A stretch of 64,000 bases of DNA from an uncultured Eubacteriaceae bacterium (GTDB taxonomy: Bacteria > Bacillota > Clostridia > Lachnospirales > CAG-274), in NCBI GenBank assembly GCA_947167715.1, contig CAMVJD010000010.1, positions 1 through 64,000 on the forward strand, read 5' to 3'. A program made the position numbers and the translations under genes. How positions within the stretch are numbered: position 1 is the first letter of the stretch; the number at the start of each line of letters is the position of its first letter. A model generated the notes under the pieces. It saw only the letters and a list, made by a program, of their open reading frames with translations, was not told the DNA's origin and did no database searches. Below, piece by piece: positions 44,077 through 52,851 of the stretch.

Positions 44077-44412
44077 ATTCCTATCTCCTTTCTCGGGGTT
44101 TATAGTTATTGTTAATGAAAACCGTTTGGCTTTCTAATGGTATAATATGAAATACGGGCAAAAATGTTACGACAGATGTTTTTTGACAAAAATGCCCAAA
44201 TATAAACATTTTATGGGCAAAAAATTTTCTAAAAAAAAACTTACAGGACTATTGAAAAAAAGCGAGAAAACGTGTATTATATAACGTGAACACGTTTTGC
44301 CCTTTTTTGGTATATGTGTTTAAAGACATATTTTTGTTTTTATTAATAAATTATGTGAACACGGGTAATAATACTGTTGTTCTTTATATATTTTTTGTTC
44401 GGAGGAAGATAA
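44077..44412. other. Divergent intergenic region between the small gene and mreB
   Basis: 336 bp, AT-rich. It holds the mreB promoter and a CACGTT-containing dyad near 44267-44298, plus one further GTGAACACG match at 44355-44363. No ORF or RNA gene was recognised. Confidence 0.6.
44252..44298 (+). promoter_or_regulatory. mreB promoter with a dyad over the -10
   Basis: TTGAAA (44252-44257), 17 bp, TATTAT (44275-44280). AAAACGTG (44267-44274) and CACGTTTT (44291-44298) flank the -10 as an 8-bp inverted repeat, and AACGTG-AA-CACGTT (44283-44296) is a second, tighter dyad. Possible operator. Confidence 0.55.
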
Positions 44413-45447
44413 ATGTTTACTAAGGATATGGGTATAGACCTTGGCACAGCCAATACGCTTGTATATGTCAGAGGAAAGGGAATAGAGGTCAATGAACCGT
44501 CTGTGGTTGCGATAAATAATGTAACAAGGGAAGTGCTGGCGGTTGGCGATGAGGCAAAGGAAATGATAGGCCGCACTCCCGGAAACATAGTGGCAATAAG
44601 GCCAATGAAGGACGGCGTTATAGCGGATTTTGAGGTAACGCAGGCTATGCTTAAGTATTTTATCTCAAAAACCTATAACCGTACTATTTTCAGCCCCAGA
44701 CCGCGTATAATCATCTGCGTGCCATCGGGTGTTACCGAGGTAGAAAAGCGTGCCGTTATAGAGTCTGCCATAGCTGCGGGCGCAAAGGAAAAAAATGTTT
44801 ACCTTATAGAAGAGCCCATGGCGGCGGCTATTGGCGCAAAGCTCCCCGTTGAGGAGCCTACGGGCTCGATGGTGGTGGATATCGGCGGCGGCACAAGCGA
44901 GGTGGCGGTCATATCCCTTGGCGGCATAGTTACCAGTCAGTCCGTGCGCATTGCGGGCGATGCCTTTGATATGGCCATTGTAAACCACATAAAAAAAGAA
45001 TTCAGTCTTTCCATAGGTGAAAGAAGCGCGGAGGATATAAAGCTTAAAATAGGCTGTGCCTATATCGGAAAGGGCGAAAAACAAAAGGATATGGAGATAA
45101 GGGGCCGCGACCTTATAACGGGGCTTCCCAAAACGGTCATTATCAATTCGGGCCTTGTGTTGGAGGCACTTACAGAGCCCGTAAATCAAATAGTGGATGC
45201 AATAAAGTCATCCCTTGAAAAAACCCCGCCCGAGCTTGCGGCAGATATTATGGAGGCAGGCATATACCTTACCGGCGGCGGCGCGCTTTTAAGGGGGCTT
45301 GATGTGCTTGTTGCAAACGAAACGGGCATGCCCGTGCATATTGCGCCCGAGCCGCTTAACTGCGTGGCAGAGGGTACGGGTGCCGCGCTTGAGCAGATAG
45401 ACAGCCTCAGAAATGTGCTTTACTCGTCGCAAAGGCTCAGGATTTGA
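44413..45447 (+). CDS. mreB: Rod shape-determining protein MreB
   Basis: 344 residues. Actin-like filament protein that directs side-wall synthesis. Phosphate-1 loop [44 protein letters not shown], phosphate-2 [18 protein letters not shown] and the adenosine motif [12 protein letters not shown] are all present. SD GGAGGA. First gene of an mreBCD-pbp2-minDE-rodA-mgsA run on one strand. Confidence 0.97.
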   Translation: MFTKDMGIDLGTANTLVYVRGKGIEVNEPSVVAINNVTREVLAVGDEAKEMIGRTPGNIVAIRPMKDGVIADFEVTQAMLKYFISKTYNRTIFSPRPRIIICVPSGVTEVEKRAVIESAIAAGAKEKNVYLIEEPMAAAIGAKLPVEEPTGSMVVDIGGGTSEVAVISLGGIVTSQSVRIAGDAFDMAIVNHIKKEFSLSIGERSAEDIKLKIGCAYIGKGEKQKDMEIRGRDLITGLPKTVIINSGLVLEALTEPVNQIVDAIKSSLEKTPPELAADIMEAGIYLTGGGALLRGLDVLVANETGMPVHIAPEPLNCVAEGTGAALEQIDSLRNVLYSSQRLRI

Positions 45448-45478
45448 CCCGAAATAAATTAAACGAGGTTTGATAAAA

Positions 45479-46357
45479 TTGAAGCGTTTTAACGAAAATA
45501 AAAAAGCGCTGGGCGTTTTTGTAATATTGTTTTGTGTTGCGGCTGCCGTATTTACGGTAGACCGTTCGCACCCCACCTTTATAGAAAACACCTTTGGCTT
45601 TATTATTGTTCCCCTGCAAAAATTTAATACAAGTGCTGCGGACTGGTTTGAAGACAAGGCCGATTATTTTAAGGATGTGGAACGTCTTAAATCGGAAAAC
45701 AGCGAGCTTAAGGAACAGATACTTTTACAAAATGCAAGGCTCAGTCAGATGGAGTATTTAAAAAACGAAAACGACAAGCTGACATCGCTTTTGCAAATGG
45801 ATAACAAATATACCGATTTTTCGACATTGGGTGCAAGAATAATCGCAAAAGACCCGGGAAACTGGTATAATACCTTTATTATCGACAAGGGCAGCGACGA
45901 CGGCGTTGCAAAAAATATGGCAGTTTTGTCGGGCGAAGGCCTTGTAGGCAGGATAAAGGAATGCGGCAGGAATTATTCAAAGGTCGTTGCCATAATCGAT
46001 GATACCAATTCCATAAGCGGACAAAGTATCCGAACAGAGGATATAGGCTATGTTACGGGCGATTTGTCAAATCTTGGCTGCTGTAAAATGGAATATATTA
46101 ATTTTGATGCCGAGATAATCGAGGGTGACGAAATAGTAACATCAAATTTAAGCACTATATTCCCGCCCGGACTTAAAATAGGCTATGTAAAAAACATACA
46201 TACCGATACAAACGGTTTGACAAAGTATGCGCAGATAGAGCCCGTTGTGGATTTTCAGCATATTGAAAACGTACTGGTGATAAACGAGGATTTTACAAAG
46301 GATTACGAAAGTGATTTTGCACAGACGGCAAATAATACAGAGGATACGGCAAAATGA
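45479..46357 (+). CDS. mreC: Rod shape-determining protein MreC
   Basis: 292 residues. Bitopic protein linking MreB to PBP2. One N-terminal membrane helix (about 10-27), a coiled coil (about 62-105: VERLKSENSELKEQILLQN), then the beta-barrel domain with IIAKDPGNWYNTFIIDKGSDDGV and GLVGRI. The TTG at 45479 is preferred because GAGG lies 10 bp upstream; the in-frame TTG at 45470 is too close to it. Its stop overlaps mreD by 4 bp. Confidence 0.93.
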   Translation: MKRFNENKKALGVFVILFCVAAAVFTVDRSHPTFIENTFGFIIVPLQKFNTSAADWFEDKADYFKDVERLKSENSELKEQILLQNARLSQMEYLKNENDKLTSLLQMDNKYTDFSTLGARIIAKDPGNWYNTFIIDKGSDDGVAKNMAVLSGEGLVGRIKECGRNYSKVVAIIDDTNSISGQSIRTEDIGYVTGDLSNLGCCKMEYINFDAEIIEGDEIVTSNLSTIFPPGLKIGYVKNIHTDTNGLTKYAQIEPVVDFQHIENVLVINEDFTKDYESDFAQTANNTEDTAK

Positions 46358-46866
46358 GATATTTTCTTTATTTTTTATCCATTATTATAAATCTGGTGCT
46401 GCAGTCTACTGTTTTTGAGCATATTACTCTTGCAGGCATAAAGCCAAACCTTATTTTGGTCGCTATAGTTTCCGTGGCCTGCCTGCGTGACGAAACGGAG
46501 GGCGCGGCATACGGCTTTTTTGCCGGCTTTTTGCAGGATAGCTTTTTTTCGGTATATATAGGCAGCTATGTGTTTTTATATACTTTTATAGGCTATTTTT
46601 GCGGCCTTTTGCTTAAAAGCTTTTACAGGGAAAACTTTATTTTGCCTATGGGCATAGCTGCTGCGGCTACCTTTATTTTTAACTTTGCATACTATATTAT
46701 AAACGTGCTTTTGCGCGGATATACAAACGTAATGTATTTTATAGGCAGGATAATGCTGCCGGAAACCGTGTATAACGCACTTTTGATGCTTATTGTGTAT
46801 AATATTTACTTATATATCAACAAATATCTTGAAGAAACCGAAAAATACAAGAGGAAGGTATTTTAA
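46354..46866 (+). CDS. mreD: Rod shape-determining protein MreD
   Basis: 170 residues with about five membrane helices, the normal size and topology. AGIKPNLILVAIVSVACLRDE and GAAYGFFAGFLQD are typical of MreD. It partners MreC in the elongasome. Overlaps mreC by 4 bp and pbp2 by 1 bp. Confidence 0.92.
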   Translation: MRYFLYFLSIIINLVLQSTVFEHITLAGIKPNLILVAIVSVACLRDETEGAAYGFFAGFLQDSFFSVYIGSYVFLYTFIGYFCGLLLKSFYRENFILPMGIAAAATFIFNFAYYIINVLLRGYTNVMYFIGRIMLPETVYNALLMLIVYNIYLYINKYLEETEKYKRKVF

Positions 46867-49382
46867 TGAAAAACCCCTTTTATAGGCTGGCGGGCTGGAT
46901 AAACCTGCGTATACTGATAATGTATCTTGTTATAGCGGGTATGTTTTGCGTACTAATAGTGCATCTTTATGACCTGCAGATAACAAACGGCAGTTATTAC
47001 AATAACGAGGTCAAGGGTACGGTCATCAGGGATATCGTGCTTACAGCCCCGCGCGGCAATATTTATGACAGATACGGGCGTCCGCTTGCGGTAAATACGT
47101 CGGCGTATACTATAAATCTCGACCCGAGCGTTAATGTGGAAAATATTAACGAGGTGCTTTTAAACCTTATTAAGGTACTGCACGAAAATAATATTGAAAT
47201 AGAGACCGAGCTGCCCATTTCCCCTAATCTTCCGCATGTTTTTATGTTTGACGGCAGTCCGTCGCTTGAAAAACGCTGGAAAAGGGATATGGATTTTGAC
47301 GATAATATTACGGCAAACGATGCATTTTACAAGCTTCGCGTTATGTTTGACATAGATTACGGCATGGATGACGAGGACTGTGTAGAGCTTATGGCTATGC
47401 GCTGTGCGCTGTATCAAAAGCGTTTTTCAAAGTATGTTCCGGTCACTGTTGCAACAAATGTATCGGAAGATATTATTACGCTTATAAAGGAACACAGCGA
47501 TACATATCCTGGCGTATATGTTGATGTTGTAACGCTGCGAAAATATCCTGCGGGAAAGCTTGTTTCGCATCTTTTGGGATATACCGGCAAGATAACCGAA
47601 ACAGAGCTTGCGACCCTGCAGCAGTACGGCTATACGCAAAATGACATTGTAGGTAAGGACGGTATAGAAAAAAGCTTCGAGCGCGAGCTGAACGGCACGG
47701 ACGGCATAGAGTATGTTGAGGTAGACAGCCTGGGGCGCAGGATAAACATTATAGAGGACAGGACAGTCGAGCCTGTGCCGGGAAATAATATTTTTCTTAC
47801 AATAGACCTTGAAATGCAGCAAAAAGCCATGACGGCACTTGAAAACGCGCTTAAAAACGCACAGCTTAACCGTATGCTCGGCAGCGGCAAGGACAGCTAC
47901 GGAACGCTGCAGCTGTTTTCGTCTATGGTAAAGGCCGATACCCTGCATATGGACGAGGTAATGGAGCATAATGATGCCACAAAACAGGGAAATATACGAA
48001 AATATATTCTTTCTGTAGATACAACGGCAAGGACCGACCTGCCGCTTGCCCGACAGATACTTATTGACGGACTGGAACGCGGCAATGTTTATTATAAAGA
48101 TGTTTTTCTGGCTATGTGCGAACAGGGCGTTATAGCTGCCGACGATAATTTTAAAAGACGTGTCGATGTCGGCGAGATAGGCGCTATGCAGGCTGTTATA
48201 ATGAAAATGCAGGAAGGTGTTGTAACACCGCAGATGACGGCACTTGATCCATGTACAGGCTCGGTGGTGATAACCGATGTCAATACGGGCGATATTATTG
48301 CAGCGGCCACATATCCGTCTTACGATAACAATAAGCTTGTAAATAAAATGGATAACAAGTATTATGTGCGTCTGCAAAACGATCCGACGACACCGCTTGT
48401 TTACAGACCATTTACGGAGCCGCGCGCGCCAGGCTCAACATTTAAAATGATAACCGCAACGGCTGCGCTTCAGGAGGGGATAATAACCCCGAATACCTAT
48501 ATTACCGACCTTGGCGTATTTACCAGCGCAAACAAGCCTTACGCACGCTGCTGGATAGATTCAAGCGGCACCACGCACGGCTCGATAAACGTATCTACGG
48601 CGCTGGAGGTTTCGTGTAACTACTTCTTTTACGAGGCTTCCTATCGTATGGGCAATGCCAAGACCGGCGAAACACAAAAGGGTATCGATACGCTTAATAA
48701 ATATATGCGTGCTTTCGGCCTTGACAGTCCTACAGGGGTTGAAATATACGAGCTTTACGATGCACTTAAAAATTACCCCAGCAATATTTCGGGTCCGGAA
48801 TATAAAAAATATATATACACGGCAAGAAACCCGGATATAGACCCGTATGAGCTGCGCTGGACGGACGGCGACACTATAAGAACGGCTATAGGTCAGGCGT
48901 TTAATAACTATACCTCGGCCATGCTTTCCAAATATGTTGCTGTTATAGCCAACGGCGGCACAAGGTATTCGCTGCACTTTATGGATGAGATAAGGACGGC
49001 GGACGGCTCCCTTAAACAAAGCTATACGCCCGTAGAGGAGGAGCATATCGAGATCGCTCCGCAAAATTTAAAGGCTATACACAGGGGTATGCTTCAGGTT
49101 ACAAAGGGCAGCAAGGGTACGTTAAGAAAATATTTTGAAAACTTCCCCATAAATGTTGCGGCAAAGTCGGGTACTGCGCAGGAGTCGTCGCTCAGGGCGG
49201 AGCATACCACCTTTGTTGCGTTTGCACCCTATGAAAAACCGGAAATATCCGTTGCCGTTATAATACCCTTCGGTACCAACGATACAGGCCCCGCATATCA
49301 GGTGGGCAAGGACGTTATTTACGGATATCTTACAAAAACAAGCGCACCGGAGACCGCAGCGCAGAATATAGTGACGCATTAA
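46866..49382 (+). CDS. mrdA: Penicillin-binding protein 2 (elongation transpeptidase)
   Basis: 838 residues, longer than the roughly 630-700 of most PBP2 proteins because of an insertion in the middle (about 345-450). One N-terminal membrane helix (about 15-37), a pedestal/dimerisation domain (APRGNIYDRYGRPLAVNTSA; GKDGIEKSFERELNGTDG), then the transpeptidase with active-site SxxK in PGSTFKMITA, SCN in EVSCNYFFYE and KSGTAQE. Class B PBP that pairs with RodA, encoded 1.2 kb downstream. Not a sporulation-specific type as judged by context. Confidence 0.95.
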   Translation: MKNPFYRLAGWINLRILIMYLVIAGMFCVLIVHLYDLQITNGSYYNNEVKGTVIRDIVLTAPRGNIYDRYGRPLAVNTSAYTINLDPSVNVENINEVLLNLIKVLHENNIEIETELPISPNLPHVFMFDGSPSLEKRWKRDMDFDDNITANDAFYKLRVMFDIDYGMDDEDCVELMAMRCALYQKRFSKYVPVTVATNVSEDIITLIKEHSDTYPGVYVDVVTLRKYPAGKLVSHLLGYTGKITETELATLQQYGYTQNDIVGKDGIEKSFERELNGTDGIEYVEVDSLGRRINIIEDRTVEPVPGNNIFLTIDLEMQQKAMTALENALKNAQLNRMLGSGKDSYGTLQLFSSMVKADTLHMDEVMEHNDATKQGNIRKYILSVDTTARTDLPLARQILIDGLERGNVYYKDVFLAMCEQGVIAADDNFKRRVDVGEIGAMQAVIMKMQEGVVTPQMTALDPCTGSVVITDVNTGDIIAAATYPSYDNNKLVNKMDNKYYVRLQNDPTTPLVYRPFTEPRAPGSTFKMITATAALQEGIITPNTYITDLGVFTSANKPYARCWIDSSGTTHGSINVSTALEVSCNYFFYEASYRMGNAKTGETQKGIDTLNKYMRAFGLDSPTGVEIYELYDALKNYPSNISGPEYKKYIYTARNPDIDPYELRWTDGDTIRTAIGQAFNNYTSAMLSKYVAVIANGGTRYSLHFMDEIRTADGSLKQSYTPVEEEHIEIAPQNLKAIHRGMLQVTKGSKGTLRKYFENFPINVAAKSGTAQESSLRAEHTTFVAFAPYEKPEISVAVIIPFGTNDTGPAYQVGKDVIYGYLTKTSAPETAAQNIVTH

Positions 49383-49441
49383 ACAAAAAAATGCGGGTTT
49401 ATTGTAAATATTTGCGGTCAAAAAATAATGCATTTTCCTTC

Positions 49442-49490
49442 AATATCTGTTAATATATTTTTACGGGGTATTTTATGCCCCGCAGATATT
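49442..49490 (+). promoter_or_regulatory. Structured leader before minD
   Basis: Outer arms AATATCTG (49442-49449)/CAGATATT (49483-49490) enclose an inner hairpin CGGGGTA (49464-49470)/TGCCCCG (49476-49482). No T-run follows, so it is not a terminator. It lies 23 bp before the minD start, where minC would normally be. Confidence 0.55.
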
Positions 49491-49513
49491 GCTGAATTTG
49501 GGAGGATATACAA

Positions 49514-50308
49514 ATGACTGAAATAATAGTTGTAACATCCGGCAAGGGCGGTGTCGGAAAGACCACGACCTCGGCAAACCTCGGTACGGGGCTTGCAATG
49601 CAGGGCAAAAAGGTGGCTATGATAGATGCGGATATAGGCCTGAGAAATCTGGATGTGATAGTCGGGCTTGAAAACCGCATCGTCTACGACCTTATAGATG
49701 TGGTAGAGGGGCATTGCCGCCTTAAGCAGGCGCTTATTAAGGACAAGCGCTGTGATACGCTTTTTCTTATGCCTGCGGCGCAGACAAAGGACAAGGATGC
49801 CGTTACGCCCGAGCAGATGCTGAAGCTTTGCAATGCGCTGCGCGAGGAGGAGTTTGATTATGTGATAATCGACTGCCCCGCAGGTATAGAGCAGGGGTTC
49901 AGAAATGCTATAGCAGGTGCCGACAGGGCGGTCGTGGTCACTACGCCCGAGGTCTCTGCCGTGCGCGATGCGGACAGGATAATAGGCATGCTTAATGCAA
50001 ACGGTCTGGGAAGCCCGAAGCTTATTTTAAACCGAATACGTCCCCAGCTTGTCAAAAAGGGAGATATGATGAGCGTTGAGGATGTAAGCGAGATACTTGC
50101 GGTAGATATACTCGGTATCGTGCCGGATGATGAAAATATAGTGGTATGCGCCAACAAGGGCGAGCCGGCTGTTATAAACAGCAATTCGCCTGCGGGACAG
50201 GCATATCGCAATATCGTCAAAAGAATAATAGGGTACGAGGTGCCTTTTATGGACCTTGAAAAAAAGGAAGGCTTTATGGGAAAAATAAAAAAGCTTTTCG
50301 GTGCATAA
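49514..50308 (+). CDS. minD: Septum site-determining ATPase MinD
   Basis: 264 residues. Deviant Walker A GKGGVGKTTTSANLGTGLA (signature Lys present), switch I/II DADIGLRNLDVIVGLENR, IDCPAGIEQGFRNA. The C-terminal KKEGFMGKIKKLFG is an amphipathic membrane-targeting helix. MinD recruits MinC to block FtsZ at the poles and is swept by MinE. SD GGGAGG. minC is not found upstream. Confidence 0.97.
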   Translation: MTEIIVVTSGKGGVGKTTTSANLGTGLAMQGKKVAMIDADIGLRNLDVIVGLENRIVYDLIDVVEGHCRLKQALIKDKRCDTLFLMPAAQTKDKDAVTPEQMLKLCNALREEEFDYVIIDCPAGIEQGFRNAIAGADRAVVVTTPEVSAVRDADRIIGMLNANGLGSPKLILNRIRPQLVKKGDMMSVEDVSEILAVDILGIVPDDENIVVCANKGEPAVINSNSPAGQAYRNIVKRIIGYEVPFMDLEKKEGFMGKIKKLFGA

Positions 50309-50326
50309 GAGAGGGGAGAGTTGTAT

Positions 50327-50602
50327 ATGTTGTTTAATTTTTTGGACTTTATCCGAAAAAACAGCGGCGAATCCAAGCAGGTCGCAAAGGACCGTCTTAA
50401 AATGGTCATTATGAACGACCGCGTTAATATGCAGCTGATAGAGGATATAAAGTACGATATTATCGGGGTAATTAAAAATTATATGGAAATAGACGAGGAT
50501 AATTTTCAAATATCCATTCGCCAATCGTCAAATAATGCTGCGGGTACGAAAATGCCGGTGCTTTTTGCCGATTTTCCCATAAAGAAGATTTATAAGAATT
50601 GA
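50327..50602 (+). CDS. minE: Cell division topological specificity factor MinE
   Basis: 91 residues, normal MinE size. The N-terminal amphipathic membrane-binding stretch MLFNFLDFIRKN, the MinD-contact helix region VAKDRLKMVIMNDR and the beta-strand topological domain (ISIRQSSN..., MPVLFADFPIK) are visible. The ATG at 50327 follows AGGGGAG; an in-frame TTG at 50321 sits too close to the SD. 18 bp after minD. Confidence 0.93.
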   Translation: MLFNFLDFIRKNSGESKQVAKDRLKMVIMNDRVNMQLIEDIKYDIIGVIKNYMEIDEDNFQISIRQSSNNAAGTKMPVLFADFPIKKIYKN

Positions 50603-50615
50603 GTGGACATTTTTT

Positions 50616-51752
50616 ATGCTTACAAAAAAACAGCTTTCGGCGTTTGACTTTATTTTGCTGGCGCTTGTGATCGTGCTGGTGGCCTGCGGGATAACGGCAA
50701 TAGGAAGCGCAACCAGGATAAATATAAACGGGCCCGAGGGTGAATACCGCAATCAGATGATATGGTTCGCCACGGGAATGATACTTTTGCTTATCATATC
50801 GTTTATAGATTATCATACCATTTCAAAATTTTTTGTGCCTATATATGTTTTTAATATTTTTGTGCTTGTTTTGGTGCTTTTAATAGGCGACGGAGACGAG
50901 ATAGGCGTGCGCAGATGGCTGTTTGGATTACAGCCCTCGGAGTTCGCAAAAATTTTTATGATAATTTTTTTGTCGAAATTTATTGACAAATACCAAAAAA
51001 AGATTAATAATATAGGTATACTGCTTTTGGTATGTCTGTTGACCGCAGTTCCGTTTTTGCTTATCAAAAAACAGCCTTCGCTTTCGGCAAGTCTGGTTTT
51101 GATCGCTATTCTTGGGGTGGAGCTGTTCGCAGGCAGACTGAGCTATAAATACATACTGTTTGTTTTGCTGGTGACGCTGTCGCTTGTTATAATCATTTAT
51201 GTAGACCTTTTAAGGGAAAACCATCCCCTGCTTAAAGGTGTGCTTAAAATGGAGGACTATCAGATATCGCGTCTGACGGACTTTCTTAATAAGGACTATT
51301 CCAGCAGTACATATTATCAGACCAAGCATTCCATCTGGGCCATCGGTTCCGGTCAGCTGCGCGGTAAGGGGCTTTATAACGGCACCGTAAACCAGCTCAG
51401 CTACCTGCCCGAGAGCCACAATGATTTCGTGTTTGCCGTTATAGGTGAGGAGTTTGGGTTTCTGGGCTGCCTTGCGGTCATACTTGTAATGTTTTCAATT
51501 ATTACAAGATGTTTTATTATCGCCGCAAAAGCAACGGATAATCTTGGCAGACTTATTGCCGTAGGGGTAGGCGGTATGTTTGCATTCCAAACCTTTGTAA
51601 ACATTGGCGTGGTTACAGGGCTTTTGCCTAACACGGGTATGACTTTCCCGTTTTTAAGCTACGGCGGAAGCTCCATATGGACCAATATGCTTGCTGTAGG
51701 TCTGGTATTAAATGTCGGTATGTGTAAACCAAAATCTATGTTTGAGGGGTGA
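50616..51752 (+). CDS. rodA: RodA/FtsW-family peptidoglycan glycosyltransferase
   Basis: 378 residues with about ten membrane helices. SEDS-family polymerase working with PBP2. GDEIGVRRWLFGLQPSEFAKIF, KQPSLSASLVL, AVIGEEFGFLG and LPFLSYGGSS-like TFPFLSYGGSSIWTNM are the family motifs. Position in the mre cluster favours RodA over FtsW. SD is weak (GAGTGG). The next start lies 6 bp beyond its stop. Confidence 0.93.
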   Translation: MLTKKQLSAFDFILLALVIVLVACGITAIGSATRININGPEGEYRNQMIWFATGMILLLIISFIDYHTISKFFVPIYVFNIFVLVLVLLIGDGDEIGVRRWLFGLQPSEFAKIFMIIFLSKFIDKYQKKINNIGILLLVCLLTAVPFLLIKKQPSLSASLVLIAILGVELFAGRLSYKYILFVLLVTLSLVIIIYVDLLRENHPLLKGVLKMEDYQISRLTDFLNKDYSSSTYYQTKHSIWAIGSGQLRGKGLYNGTVNQLSYLPESHNDFVFAVIGEEFGFLGCLAVILVMFSIITRCFIIAAKATDNLGRLIAVGVGGMFAFQTFVNIGVVTGLLPNTGMTFPFLSYGGSSIWTNMLAVGLVLNVGMCKPKSMFEG

Positions 51753-51757
51753 TAAAA

Positions 51758-52156
51758 TTGAATATTGCATTAATTGCACACGACAACAAAAAAATCCTGA
51801 TGGAAAATTTGTGTATTGCATACAGGCATATTCTTATCAAGCACAATCTTTTTGCAACCGGTACCACCGGACAGCTTGTTGAAGAAACGGCAAACCTTAA
51901 TATCAACAAGTATCTGGCGGGACATCTTGGCGGTGAGCAGCAGCTTGGCTCACAGATAGCAAACAACGACATCGACCTTGTTATCTTCCTGCGCGATCCG
52001 GTCACAAGCAAAAATTATGAGCCTGATATACATTCTGTTTTAAGACTGTGTGACATACATAATATACCGCTTGCATCAAATCTTGCAACGGCAGAGGCGC
52101 TTTTGCTTGCGCTTGACCGCGGCGACCTGGATTGGAGAAACATAATCAAACAGTGA
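51758..52156 (+). CDS. mgsA: Methylglyoxal synthase
   Basis: 132 residues. It converts dihydroxyacetone phosphate to methylglyoxal and phosphate, an overflow bypass of lower glycolysis. NIALIAHDNKK, LFATGTTG, GHLGGEQQLG and FLRDP followed by NIPLASNLATAEALL are diagnostic. The TTG at 51758 lies 8 bp from GAGGGG; an in-frame GTG at 51749 overlaps the SD. It commonly follows rodA in Clostridia. Confidence 0.93.
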   Translation: MNIALIAHDNKKILMENLCIAYRHILIKHNLFATGTTGQLVEETANLNINKYLAGHLGGEQQLGSQIANNDIDLVIFLRDPVTSKNYEPDIHSVLRLCDIHNIPLASNLATAEALLLALDRGDLDWRNIIKQ

Positions 52157-52203
52157 TCTGCTGCGTTATTTCGGGATCTTTAAAAGAAAAGAGGTATTAT
52201 TAA

Positions 52204-52617
52204 ATGAAAAAGTTTATTGAGGAATTTAAGGCGTTCGCTCTTAAGGGTAATGTAATGGATATGGCAGTCGGTGTTATTATCGGTGCTGCGTTTGGAAATA
52301 TCGTGACCGCGCTTACCGAAAACATCATCAATCCTCTTATCGGCTGCATCGGCAACCCCGAGGTAAACGGCCTTACATTTAACCTTATCAAGGGACAGGT
52401 CATCGACCTTGGCGCGTTTATTACGGCTGTTATCAATTTCCTTATTATGGCACTTGTTCTTTTCTGCCTGCTCAAGTCTATAAACAAGATGATGGAATTG
52501 GGCAAAAAGAAAGAGGAAGAGGCTGCTCCCACAACAAAGGAGTGTCCTTTCTGCAAGTGTGACGACCTTCACCTTGAGGCTACACGCTGTCCTCACTGCG
52601 GAAGCGAATTAAAGTAA
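52204..52617 (+). CDS. mscL: Large-conductance mechanosensitive channel with C-terminal zinc ribbon
   Basis: 137 residues. The channel part is normal: FKAFALKGNVMDMAVGVIIG (TM1 gate) to TM2 (FITAVINFLIMALVLFCLLK) and a charged linker (MMELGKKKEEEAA). The last 28 residues have Cys114-x2-Cys117 and Cys129-x2-Cys132, a rubredoxin-like zinc ribbon, where Escherichia coli MscL has a helical bundle. I have seen such tails in other clostridial MscL proteins; their role is unclear. SD AAAGAGG. Ends with a strong terminator. Confidence 0.93.
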   Translation: MKKFIEEFKAFALKGNVMDMAVGVIIGAAFGNIVTALTENIINPLIGCIGNPEVNGLTFNLIKGQVIDLGAFITAVINFLIMALVLFCLLKSINKMMELGKKKEEEAAPTTKECPFCKCDDLHLEATRCPHCGSELK

Positions 52618-52651
52618 TTTTTCCTTATATTATCTATAATATATAAAAAAT

Positions 52652-52700
52652 GGGGTTGAAACATTAAAGATATAATGCTTTGATGCAACAGCTCCTTTTT
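52652..52700 (+). terminator. Terminator of mscL
   Basis: Outer GGGGTTG/CAACAGCTCC pairing and inner CATTAAAG/CTTTGATG stem, then five T. The inner stem is a diverged copy of the nrdR terminator stem. Confidence 0.7.
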
Positions 52701-52772
52701 TACTGATTTTTTGCGTATTACAGGTTATTTAAGAATATTACAAAATTATTTTTATAATTTTCTTCAAAAGGA

Positions 52773-52801
52773 TTGATTATTTTTAAAAAATAGTTTATAA
52801 T
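52773..52801 (+). promoter_or_regulatory. Promoter of the pectate lyase gene
   Basis: TTGATT (52773-52778), 17 bp, TATAAT (52796-52801), 50 bp before the start codon. Confidence 0.7.
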
Positions 52802-52851
52802 CTAATTAATAGGCGCTTTTATGCCAAATAACAAAAGAAAGGAGCAATTCT

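Noticed and set aside
44077..44251. Clear promoter for the minus-strand small gene
   Set aside because: A TATACC-like -10 is visible near 44140, but no -35 at acceptable spacing was found.
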